Shown here: in pieces, positions 7,603 through 14,504 of the stretch
How the letters are laid out: every line of letters starts with the position of its first letter
Numbering within the stretch: the first letter of the stretch is position 1
Source: Nitrospirota bacterium
GTDB taxonomy: Bacteria; Nitrospirota; Thermodesulfovibrionia; Thermodesulfovibrionales; JdFR-88
Reading direction: 5' to 3'
Length of the DNA: 21,600 nt
NCBI GenBank assembly: GCA_021819985.1
Contig: JAKAEG010000007.1
Span: forward strand, 1 to 21,600
Notes under the pieces: generated by a model
Told to the model about the DNA's origin: nothing
Seen by the model: only the letters and a program-made list of their open reading frames with translations
The model's database searches: none
Program-made: the position numbers and the translations under genes

Positions 7603-7733
7603 ATGAGAAGACCTGTTGCTTCATTTTAGCTATTACCCTGCTTGTCACATGTTCCGGCTTTGGGACCGCGTATCACACAGTAAGCAGCATTAAATTTGAT
7701 CGATATCCGATGTCCCTGGGCTGCGTCAGTTAA
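7603..7733 (+). pseudogene. Small secreted or lipoprotein-like peptide gene, frameshifted
   Basis: AAGG (7592-7595) precedes ATG at 7603, but that frame stops after eight codons. One base out of frame, starting at codon 7608, the sequence encodes KTCCFILAITLLVTCSGFGT followed by about 20 residues ending GCVS and a TAA at 7731. This looks like a signal or lipoprotein leader with short mature part. Restoring one base in the A-rich start (ATGAGA-AGACC) would give a 43-residue protein beginning MRKTCCFILA. I do not recognise a family. It lies 15 bases before the DUF5670 gene, on the same strand. It could be a real decayed gene, a sequencing error, or coincidence; the hydrophobic leader favours the first two. 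Confidence 0.35.
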
Positions 7734-7748
7734 TAAAAGGAGGTCCCT

Positions 7749-7898
7749 ATGCTTTGGACGATTTTTGCAGTACTGGTGATACTCTGGCTGTTGGGACTGG
7801 TGAGCGGTTACGTGTTTGGCGGATTCATTCATGTCCTGCTGGTTATCGCAATCGTTGTGGTGTTGATCAGGATCATTCAGGGGCGGAGGCCAGTGTAA
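7749..7898 (+). CDS. DUF5670 / lmo0937-family small membrane protein (49 aa)
   Basis: A 49-residue protein starting MLWTIFAVLVILWLLGLVSG and ending IRIIQGRRPV. It has two transmembrane helices (about 2-18 and 26-42) joined by a Gly/Tyr-rich hinge (GYVFGGFIH) and a positively charged tail. This is the DUF5670 or lmo0937 pattern, found widely in stress-induced loci of many bacteria; function is unknown. The ATG at 7749 is preceded by AAAAGGAGG with about 6-base spacing, an excellent ribosome site. The next gene encodes a BON lipoprotein and the one after that another tiny membrane protein. Such genes often co-occur in envelope-stress clusters, so a role in membrane stress tolerance is a reasonable guess. 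Confidence 0.85.
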   Translation: MLWTIFAVLVILWLLGLVSGYVFGGFIHVLLVIAIVVVLIRIIQGRRPV

Positions 7899-7944
7899 AA
7901 CGATTTACGGTATTAATTTGCCCTGGTCACACTTTATTAACATC

Positions 7945-7960
7945 GCAATCGTATGATTGC
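7945..7960 (+). promoter_or_regulatory. Perfect hairpin or operator upstream of the BON lipoprotein gene
   Basis: GCAATC, GTAT, GATTGC: a 6-base perfect inverted repeat with a 4-base loop, 24 bases before the ATG at 7984. It could be an operator or a 5' UTR hairpin. No U-tract follows, so a terminator is less likely. Confidence 0.35.
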
Positions 7961-7983
7961 ACATCCAACACAGGAGGAGTGAA

Positions 7984-8298
7984 ATGAAGAAGGTTGTTTT
8001 TGCGGCACTGTTAATGGTTTTTGGATTGGCCTTGTTTTCGGGCTGTGCCTCCATGACAGGCGAAACGGCAGGTCAAAATATCGACGACTCAACGATTCAT
8101 ACAGAAGCTACTGCGGTAATAGTTAAAGACCCGGATGCTCATTATTTCAAGGTCGATGTAACGGTTACACAAGGAAATGTTGTGCTTCAGGGTTTCGTGA
8201 ATAGCAGGGAGACCGAAGACCGGCTTATATCAAAGATCAAGGAAATCAAGGGTGTAAAATCCGTGAAGAGCCTCCTGAATATAGAAGAGAGAAAGTAA
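7984..8298 (+). CDS. BON-domain lipoprotein (OsmY-like)
   Basis: A 104-residue lipoprotein. The signal sequence MKKVVFAALLMVFGLALFSG ends in lipobox LFSG-C with Cys21 as the lipidation site, and Ala follows at +2, which favours outer-membrane sorting. One BON domain (about 35-104) follows: DDSTIHTEATAVIVKDPDAH, then VDVTVTQGNVVLQGFVNSRE and EIKGVKSVKSLLNIEER. BON domains bind phospholipid or peptidoglycan-proximal surfaces and occur in osmotic-stress proteins such as OsmY. The start at 7984 is chosen because AGGAGG (7972-7977) lies 6 bases upstream and the lipoprotein signal begins there; an in-frame ATG at 7957 lies within the upstream hairpin. It is flanked by two mini membrane-protein genes, which suggests one envelope-stress module. 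Confidence 0.9.
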   Translation: MKKVVFAALLMVFGLALFSGCASMTGETAGQNIDDSTIHTEATAVIVKDPDAHYFKVDVTVTQGNVVLQGFVNSRETEDRLISKIKEIKGVKSVKSLLNIEERK

Positions 8299-8456
8299 AG
8301 GGACAAGGGGCATTCCGTGAAAGCACACCTCATTAATCCTGAATTCGCGGGGCGCCCCTTCAACTAAGAGTTTTATGACCTCACGCTGCTCTTTGCTCTT
8401 TGGAGAGCGAAAAGTACCCCTTCCCCTTCAATGCGCAGCATGAAAGGAGAAATACC

Positions 8457-8648
8457 ATGCCGTTGATTCAAGTAGTGATTGTTTTGGTTGCCGTTGGGGT
8501 GCTTTTATGGTTAGTGAATAGCTACATACCGATGCAGGCCACCATAAAGAAAATCCTCAATGTAGTCGTGATCATTGCAGTGGTCCTCTGGTTACTGAGT
8601 GTCTTTGGAATCTTGGGTTCCCTCTCAGGGATTCGTATTGGGCGGTGA
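8457..8648 (+). CDS. Thivi_2564-type small membrane protein (63 aa)
   Basis: A 63-residue protein with two transmembrane helices (about 3-20 and 34-54) separated by the loop VNSYIPMQATIKKILNVV. It matches the Thivi_2564-type family of small membrane proteins (MPLIQ start, LLWLVN-YIPM core, VLWLLSVFG helix 2). Function is unknown. The start is ATG 8457 with AAAGGAG (8443-8449) 7 bases upstream; an in-frame ATG at 8400 has no ribosome site and would add a soluble tail atypical for the family. It is 158 bases downstream of the BON lipoprotein gene on the same strand. Confidence 0.8.
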   Translation: MPLIQVVIVLVAVGVLLWLVNSYIPMQATIKKILNVVVIIAVVLWLLSVFGILGSLSGIRIGR

Positions 8649-8684
8649 AGGGTCTGGAAATACTCAGAATAGAGTTAAAACGGA

Positions 8685-8790
8685 GCATGGTCATATGTAA
8701 AGACCCTGGGCAAGGCCTTCAAGGCGGCGGCCATCGAGCCTTAGGGACTCGATGCGTTACACCTTCGCGCGTAATCGAAGGGAAAAAGTG
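8685..8790 (+). pseudogene. Tyrosine recombinase (phage integrase) fossil
   Basis: Two adjoining frames resemble the integrase region around the catalytic box. Frame 1 reads SYVKTLGKAFKAAAIEP (stop at 8742). Shifted by one base at 8740, frame 2 reads LRDSMRYTFARNRR. Integrases typically have a ...FKxAxxxAGIE..FHDLRHTFATR motif, so FKAAAIEP plus LRD..RYTFAR is a fair match with the HxxR element degenerate. No ORF, recombination sites or further domain survive. Two small perfect hairpins overlap it: CATCGAG/CTCGATG (8732-8754) and CCTTCG/CGAAGG (8762-8781). Short and eroded, so only moderately supported. Confidence 0.38.
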
Positions 8791-8858
8791 AAAGAATCAA
8801 GGAAATGGTCCATCCCTCTAGAGAAAGAGGTTATGAGCGTAAACGGAGGAGTTGCCAT

Positions 8859-9764
8859 ATGCACGGGAACCGGGTCCTATGTCTTTTTCTGATTTCATTT
8901 TTGCTGTTTTCCCAATGGTGCGCAACATCAGACGGTAATGAATCACCGCCTGCCGGACCTGAATCTCTTCTCTCTAAATACCATGGGACCGAAAAAGAAC
9001 TGGAGAAAAACTCCGGCCCGGTTCCTTTCTACGTAGAATCGTCCGTGAATAAAAACGCCTCCCGTGTCGATATCTACGGCATTATCAAATATCCTTTCGG
9101 TCTTGTACAAAATGAGCTTCTGGTTCCGTCCAACTGGTGCCAGATTGTTTTGCCTCATCCGAATGTACGGGCCTGTACTTACCAGAAGGTGAATGATACC
9201 ATATGGCTGCTCAATATCTATCGCGTCGACAAATTCTCAGAACCTCTTGAAGATGCATATCAAATGAAATTCAAATACCGCGTAAGTGAACTGCAACCCT
9301 CCTATTTTGATATAGCACTCACAGCACATGAAGGCCCTTCTCATACAAAGGACCACCAGTTCGGATTGCAGGCGATACCATTAGATGAAGGCAGGACATT
9401 TATTCATTTGCGTTATTCTTTTGGTTACAGTGCCTTGGAATATTTCCTTATGAAAATATTCGGGGGCGGTAAGACAGGTTTCAGTGTGGTTGGCACAGAT
9501 AGCATCGGTAACCCCGTTTATGCCGGCGGTTTAAGGGGCGCAGTCGAGCGTGATGTTGTCTGCTATTATCTAGCGATTCTGTCGTACCTGGACACGCTTA
9601 AGGTTCCTGCCGGGCAGCGTTTTGAGAAACGGGTCAGCAAATGGTATGACTTGGCCGCTCTATACAAAAAACAACTTCTCGACATGGAAGAGGAGGAATA
9701 TCTTACCTACAAGAGACAGGACCGAAGAAGCCAGCAACAACTTCAAAGTGATTTGAACAGATAA
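8859..9764 (+). CDS. Exported protein of an uncharacterised SRPBCC-like family
   Basis: A 301-residue protein with an N-terminal signal peptide (HGNRVLCLFLISFLLFSQWC, cleavage near residue 18-21). The mature region has SVNKNASRVDIYGIIKYPFG, a VPSNWCQIVLPHPNVRACTY segment, YFDIALTAHEGPSHTKDHQF and VGTDSIGNPVYAGGLRGAVE, then a C-terminal helix with KRVSKWYDLAALYKK and MEEEEYLTYKRQDRR. The alternating strands and long helix suggest a SRPBCC/START-like fold; proteins with the same VxGxD..GxP.Y.GG.RG.VER core and EMxExEYLxxKR tail are usually annotated as hypothetical. The ATG at 8859 follows CGGAGGA (8844-8850) by 8 bases; the in-frame ATG at 8805 would put a charged stretch before the signal. 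Function unknown. It faces the DUF748 gene tail to tail, 19 bases away. Confidence 0.75.
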   Translation: MHGNRVLCLFLISFLLFSQWCATSDGNESPPAGPESLLSKYHGTEKELEKNSGPVPFYVESSVNKNASRVDIYGIIKYPFGLVQNELLVPSNWCQIVLPHPNVRACTYQKVNDTIWLLNIYRVDKFSEPLEDAYQMKFKYRVSELQPSYFDIALTAHEGPSHTKDHQFGLQAIPLDEGRTFIHLRYSFGYSALEYFLMKIFGGGKTGFSVVGTDSIGNPVYAGGLRGAVERDVVCYYLAILSYLDTLKVPAGQRFEKRVSKWYDLAALYKKQLLDMEEEEYLTYKRQDRRSQQQLQSDLNR

Positions 9765-9783
9765 GAATCTTATGGGGTCCGTG

Positions 9784-12700
9784 TCACTTGAGCTTGAGGT
9801 CCACCCTGCTGTCACTGAGCTTATCTTTCTTTTCAGGTCTCAGCGATTTTGGCTCCACCAAAAAGATCCGCTTCGGATCAACCTGTCTGGATTTCAGGAT
9901 ATAGTCCTTCACTGCCAGGGCACGGCGGGAGGCAAGCGCCCTCAGATCGTCTTCCCTCACCCTGATATTGGTAAGCATCAGTTTTTCCATCTCGGCCACG
10001 GGCAGGTTTTTGGCAATGCCCAGGATATTTCTCGGCTTCGGGAATTTCTCCGCCTTGTAGGCCTTTTTCAGGTAATTGGGATATTCGTCCTTGCCCACCT
10101 TCACATCGTCCACCGAAATCGGCTGCCTGCTCTTGGCCATAATATCTTTCCATTTCTGGATCTTCACCTTCCTGTTGAAGATATATTGCCTCAACCCTTC
10201 CCGGTCTTTTTCAGGATCGACATGCCCTGCTATTTCGAGCTTCAGCGACGGTCTGTCATAGAGCGCCTTATCAATGGCGTCGAGTTTTTTTGCCTGAGCG
10301 CCGCTGATTGCGGCCGTTCCCTGACCGAACTCCACGTAACTGAGATCCGCTCCTCCCCCGAAGATCTTGCTAAGCAGAGTAAAGGGCGACGTGGCCGCCT
10401 TGACGAGGATATTCACAAGCGCCTTCAGGATGATCCTGCCAAGACTGAACTTGGGATCATTGATGTAGCCCGATACGGGGACATCGAGATTTATCTCTCC
10501 ATTCCTGTTTTTGAGCAGTGCGATGGCGAGCCTCACCGGAAGCTTGGTTGCTTTGGGGCTTTCCACCTTTTCGCCAAGGGTGAGCTGATCGAGAAAGATA
10601 CGATTCTGGGCCTCAAGCTTCTTTTTCACAATGAGGTACTCCATTGAAAGGAAGAGTTTCCCCTTCCGGACCGTGTAGCCTATATGTTTTTCCGAGTACG
10701 GGGTGAGGGAACTGAGGTCCATGTCCCTGAAGTCCGCCTTCAGGTCCACAAATAGGTCCTCCTTCAGCGGGTTGATCTTCCCGGTGATCTCAAGCGGCGC
10801 GTAGTCGTCAAGCTTTCCCCTGAGATCCACATCGGCCGTTGTGCTCTCTTCCGAAGAGAGCCCCGATATGCGGCCGCCTATCTCCTGGAGGTTCGCCGAA
10901 TAGTTCGGCTGTATATGCCTGTCGGAAAAATTGATCGTTCCGCCCTGGAGCGTCACCGTATCGATTCTGACCATCTTCGGCCCCGATGTCTTACCTGAAT
11001 ATTCGACAGGCCCCCCCAAAGTCTTGCCCGATTGTTTAACGGAAGCTGCACCCGGCCGTTCCTGCGACTGCGGAGCGGCAGGCCGGCCCCCTCCCCGCTC
11101 CACAATTCCTCGCAAGTTGATGGCGCCGTTTTGCTCTATGATGAGGCGCGCATAGAAGTCGGATAGGGCAACCTTGCCTATACGAAGCCTCAACGGACTG
11201 TAACTTACAGCCATGCCTCCCAGGTGAAGGGAATCCCATTTCAGGAAGTCATCGCCTTTTGTCTTGTCGAGAGACGCGAAGCGCAAAAGGGAGGCCTCTC
11301 CCTTGTAGGACGCGGAAACTCTGCCATCGGAATACCGCATGCCCAGATCTCCGTCTGCTGAAACAACGCCGCGGGTTATGAGTATCTTGACCCTGTCAGC
11401 GAAATAGGGCTGAAAAGGGATGATCTCGACCCCTTTGAGATAGAGCCTTGCCCGGACATCAACTGGCACGATGCCCACCGTTCCTCGCGCCTTCAGACTT
11501 CCCCTCCTGCCCAACCTGCAGCTCAGTGAGGCGCTGCCCCTTCTGCCCTTTGCCGTTGATATATTCTCCCCTTTCAGACTGATATGATTCACGGAGTAGC
11601 TCGCGGGCGAAGGGAGTGTCAAATCCTTCGCCTTTACCCCAAAATCATCGACCGAGACCTTCTTGAGGGTAACGCGCCACGCGGGCGATTTAATTAAAAA
11701 CGGGGTGCCACCCTTGCTCCGTCTTTCCGTCTTGACGCGGATTTTCGGAGGCCTGGCCAGAAGGCCCACGAGATTCAGCGTGCCGTCTTTGCGGCGGTTC
11801 ACTGCGACGACCCCTTTGGCAGCTTCAAACTCGCCTGCGACCAGTACCTTTTTCAAGAGATCGACATTCGCCCTCTTGACGTCAATAACCGGCACGCTGA
11901 AAAAATCTTTTCTTTCGTCCCGCCTTTTCAACCTCAGGCCGCCCAGGCTTATCGACATGTCCGAAAGGCGCGCTGCCGGGGACTTTCTTTTTCCTGAGCC
12001 TGCATAGGAAAAGCGGGTTGTCACCCCCAGTTCCCCGCCTGCGATATCGAACCTCAATATCTTTCCGTAATAGGGCGCGTATTTTTTCAGAGGCACATGC
12101 CTCAGCTCAAGTTGCCCATCTGCGGCAAGGGGCGCGACGGAAAAATCGCCGCTCATCTTGAGCGATTCATCCGCATCTGTCTCTAGCGACAGTTCCATTG
12201 CCGATCTTTTCCCCGGCGCTGTAGTAAAATGGCTGACCTTCAAATCCAAAGGCTCAATCCTCGTTCGAAAAAATTTCCTGCCGTATGCCCTGTCCGTAAA
12301 GACCAGCTTACCATCGCTTATGGCCATCTCATCGGCGTCGATCAGGGGAAACCTTTTCTCTTTAGTGCCCGGAGTTTCAATTTCACCCTTCTTTTTTTGG
12401 GGTAGCAGGGTCACGATATTCATCCTTCCGCCTTGGCCACGGATAACATCGATCTCGGGCGACATGAGGACCAGCTTCGAGAGGTGCACCGTTCTCGAAA
12501 ACAGTTCTGAAGAGATGACGGATACACCTATCATCGGGAAATCTGCCACTGGCCCGCCGCTGCCGTCTTCCAGCTTCAGTTTCTTCAGGAAGATATCGCC
12601 GGACAGGCCGAGCGAGGGTGCCCGGTTTTCATATTGGATATAAGTGACATGGGTGTCGACATCGAGATAGCCTGAAGGGACCCTGAAATTCATCTTGAAA

Positions 12701-13434
12701 GGGACATATGCCAGATAGTGAGTCAGGTCAAGATCCTTTACATGCAGATCGACTGAGGTCTCCAGAGATTTTGAAAAGGGTTTTGTCTTCCCCGTGAATG
12801 ATATTTTCTTGTTGTTGACCAGGGCACCAACAGAAGGCTGAACAAAAATATCCGTGTAATACGGTATGTTTGAGATAAAGGGGATGGTCACATTGAAATT
12901 TCTTATTGTATGGTGCACCTGCTTCGGGCCATCAAAAAAATCGACACTCCCGTTCACTATCTGTATGTTGTTCACCGAAAATCTCATGGCCGCGGTAGCC
13001 GGCTTTTTTTTGGCTGACTCCCCTTTCAGGATGTCCGAGAAGTTGTAGAGCAGGTCCGGGTTCCGCCTTACATTCAGGTAAGGTCCCACGAGCCGGAGTT
13101 CGCGCACGACCAGGGCGCGCTTCCAAAGTGAGCTGCTCTGGAGATTCACATACAGTTCGTCAAAAGAGAAAAATGTTTCCGCCCTGTTCCGCTCTTTGAC
13201 GTTAAGCCCCCTGACCGTCACCGACATCGTAAAGGGATTGGTTTTTATCTGCCTTATAGTGACTTCGCGATGGAGATGCTCCGAGAGGTCCTTTGTGAGA
13301 AAAGATTTAAGGACCGGGGGCAAGACAAGAAAACCGGTGATCGAAAAGACGAGCAAGAATATCAGGGTTGCCGCAACAGCCTTTTTCACAGAAGGAGCCG
13401 ACCTCAGCCGCTGCCATTTACCCTTACCCATCAC
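9784..13434 (-). CDS. Giant DUF748 / AsmA-like envelope protein with OmpA-like C-terminus
   Basis: A 1216-residue protein. One N-terminal transmembrane anchor (about 19-42) is followed by a long periplasmic body of repeated beta-rich AsmA/TamB-like segments, for example FDELYVNLQSSSLWKRALVV and MRFSVNNIQIVNGSVDFFDG. The region from about 830 carries DUF748 hallmarks: VTLQGGTINFSDRHIQPNYS, YSEKHIGYTVRKGKLFLSME and INLDVPVSGYINDPKFSLG. The last 160 residues resemble an OmpA-like domain: VEFGQGTAAISGAQAKKLDA, LKLEIAGHVDPEKD and SRRALAVKDYILKSRQVDPK, though the peptidoglycan-binding residues are incomplete. AsmA-family proteins bridge inner and outer membrane and are linked to phospholipid transport. 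Translation starts at GTG 13434 or the adjacent ATG 13431; GAAGG lies 9 bases before the ATG. It is monocistronic. Confidence 0.85.
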   Translation of the reverse strand: MMGKGKWQRLRSAPSVKKAVAATLIFLLVFSITGFLVLPPVLKSFLTKDLSEHLHREVTIRQIKTNPFTMSVTVRGLNVKERNRAETFFSFDELYVNLQSSSLWKRALVVRELRLVGPYLNVRRNPDLLYNFSDILKGESAKKKPATAAMRFSVNNIQIVNGSVDFFDGPKQVHHTIRNFNVTIPFISNIPYYTDIFVQPSVGALVNNKKISFTGKTKPFSKSLETSVDLHVKDLDLTHYLAYVPFKMNFRVPSGYLDVDTHVTYIQYENRAPSLGLSGDIFLKKLKLEDGSGGPVADFPMIGVSVISSELFSRTVHLSKLVLMSPEIDVIRGQGGRMNIVTLLPQKKKGEIETPGTKEKRFPLIDADEMAISDGKLVFTDRAYGRKFFRTRIEPLDLKVSHFTTAPGKRSAMELSLETDADESLKMSGDFSVAPLAADGQLELRHVPLKKYAPYYGKILRFDIAGGELGVTTRFSYAGSGKRKSPAARLSDMSISLGGLRLKRRDERKDFFSVPVIDVKRANVDLLKKVLVAGEFEAAKGVVAVNRRKDGTLNLVGLLARPPKIRVKTERRSKGGTPFLIKSPAWRVTLKKVSVDDFGVKAKDLTLPSPASYSVNHISLKGENISTAKGRRGSASLSCRLGRRGSLKARGTVGIVPVDVRARLYLKGVEIIPFQPYFADRVKILITRGVVSADGDLGMRYSDGRVSASYKGEASLLRFASLDKTKGDDFLKWDSLHLGGMAVSYSPLRLRIGKVALSDFYARLIIEQNGAINLRGIVERGGGRPAAPQSQERPGAASVKQSGKTLGGPVEYSGKTSGPKMVRIDTVTLQGGTINFSDRHIQPNYSANLQEIGGRISGLSSEESTTADVDLRGKLDDYAPLEITGKINPLKEDLFVDLKADFRDMDLSSLTPYSEKHIGYTVRKGKLFLSMEYLIVKKKLEAQNRIFLDQLTLGEKVESPKATKLPVRLAIALLKNRNGEINLDVPVSGYINDPKFSLGRIILKALVNILVKAATSPFTLLSKIFGGGADLSYVEFGQGTAAISGAQAKKLDAIDKALYDRPSLKLEIAGHVDPEKDREGLRQYIFNRKVKIQKWKDIMAKSRQPISVDDVKVGKDEYPNYLKKAYKAEKFPKPRNILGIAKNLPVAEMEKLMLTNIRVREDDLRALASRRALAVKDYILKSRQVDPKRIFLVEPKSLRPEKKDKLSDSRVDLKLK

Positions 13435-13860
13435 CTTCTGCCTTCACCTTCCCGGCGTCTTTTTTTTCAGTATAACCGCCTGAGTGAAGGAAGTCTATTA
13501 AAGACATATTACAGCAATACAAAGTGCGCTCTATTTGGGCCAAACCATTTGTTTAAAAAACGCTTTTCATAACAATGGCTTCTCATCCCGTCAAATAATC
13601 TTATGCAAGATATATCAGCACGCGGAAAACTTGCCCTTGGTATCTAAGCATCCGCTTGTTATATGTCAGATGCCCCTATAAAATTAAATTGAGCGGCGCT
13701 AGCCGCATGAAAAGATAAATAGATTTTTACTTGCATTTCATTACAGGAGCCAACGATGCCGGGGCGCGTAGCCGACATGTGCGCCAAACCAAAGTACAAG
13801 GAAGAATTATTTTTCAGATTTTGATTTTTAAATAACTGAGCATCACAATTATTCGGTGTT
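13435..13860. other. AT-rich intergenic region before the DUF3147-like gene
   Basis: No supported gene. A perfect hairpin GCGGC-GCTA-GCCGC lies at 13693-13706. A 22-codon ORF with a passable ribosome site (CAGGAG, ATG 13756, stop 13824) is too short to trust. Composition is visibly more AT-rich than the flanking genes. The region carries no obvious terminator for the upstream or downstream genes. Confidence 0.4.
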
Positions 13861-14208
13861 ATGGTCAAAAAAATGTTTATAAGATATTTAACATATTTCT
13901 TAGCCGGCGGGATAGTCGTAAGCTCAGTAACATATTTTGCATGCCACTCCAGAAGCTTTCTGGCGGCCTTCTTAGCCAATATGCCGACCGTCACGTTAAT
14001 CACTTTCCTGACGATCTATCTGGAGTCCGGCTCAAAGGCCGTTATGCCTTACGCTAACGCGCTCCTTATTACGGTATTCCCCTGGGTTGCCTACGTGTTG
14101 GCGATCATATTGCTTACGCCAAGGCTTGGATTCATCGCATCGCTAATAACGGGCCTCTTTGTTTATTTTATTATCGCTTTTTTCATTATAGCTGCCAAAA
14201 AGTTCTGA
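13861..14208 (+). CDS. Small polytopic membrane protein, DUF3147/GlpM-like
   Basis: A 115-residue hydrophobic protein with four predicted helices: YLTYFLAGGIVVSSVTYFAC (about 10-29), a helix at about 33-52 including MPTVTLITFLTIYL, MPYANALLITVFPWVAYVLA (about 62-81) and FIASLITGLFVYFIIAFFII (about 90-109). Length and the FLAxxPTVTLITFL..Y.ESG motif resemble DUF3147 and GlpM-like membrane proteins, whose role is poorly known. The start lacks a good Shine-Dalgarno; an in-frame ATG at 13873 is an alternative. It sits alone between two minus-strand genes in a stretch more AT-rich than its surroundings, which may mean recent acquisition (inference). A bidirectional terminator lies about 230 bases downstream. 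Confidence 0.6.
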   Translation: MVKKMFIRYLTYFLAGGIVVSSVTYFACHSRSFLAAFLANMPTVTLITFLTIYLESGSKAVMPYANALLITVFPWVAYVLAIILLTPRLGFIASLITGLFVYFIIAFFIIAAKKF

Positions 14209-14438
14209 AGCTGAGGAGCGCTTAATTGTTTGTTCGAGTTATGCGCACAACACTTTAGTACCCTGCGGCGCGGCCTTCATGATATCTGGCGCAGCTTCCA
14301 TAATGTTTGTATTTATTGTAATCGCTTGAATATGCCGCCCCGGAAAGGACAAATAAAAATAATAAGCATGCCAGGACACGGATTCTCATAAAGTCCACCT
14401 TTACAGATATTTCAATTTATCCCCGTCGATATATGCTT
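14209..14438. other. Intergenic region between DUF3147-like gene and terminator
   Basis: No gene or clear promoter seen. GTTATGCG at 14239-14246 recalls the core of integron attC sites but the rest of an attC is lacking (see rejected list). Confidence 0.35.
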
Positions 14439-14479
14439 AAAAAGATGATGCCCAATTGAAATTAGGGCACATCATTTTT
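14439..14479. terminator. Bidirectional terminator
   Basis: AAAAAGATG-A-TGCCC (14439-14453) pairs with GGGCA-CATC-A-TTTTT (14465-14479), two single-base bulges, 11-base loop. A-tract on one side and U-tract on the other make it suitable for both the DUF3147-like gene (plus) and the Cache gene (minus, stop 14505), which converge on it. Confidence 0.65.
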
Positions 14480-14504
14480 GCCTGCATGGCTGCAAAAAAT
14501 ATTT

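Noticed and set aside
7348..7606. Two overlapping open frames before the DUF5670 gene
   Set aside because: Neither first ATG has a ribosome site and no domain is seen. The only plausible start (ATG 7529 after AAGGAGGG) would give 25 residues and competes with a promoter -10 at the same place.
9772..10647. Long open frame on the plus strand
   Set aside because: It lies wholly antisense to the DUF748 protein, whose sequence has clear domain structure; the plus translation has no recognisable motif.
13756..13824. 22-codon ORF (MPGRVADMCAKPKYKEELFF...) with CAGGAG upstream
   Set aside because: Too short and without homology; a chance ribosome site in intergenic DNA is as likely.
13659..14003. 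Minus-strand open frame of 114 codons overlapping the DUF3147-like gene
   Set aside because: Half of it is antisense to a four-helix membrane protein; no ribosome site or family match.
13645..14250. Possible integron attC-like motifs (GTTATAT at 13648 and GTTATGC near 14240) around the lone membrane-protein gene
   Set aside because: Neither matches GTTRRRY, no paired simple sites or extended imperfect palindrome are visible, and no integrase gene lies in the window.
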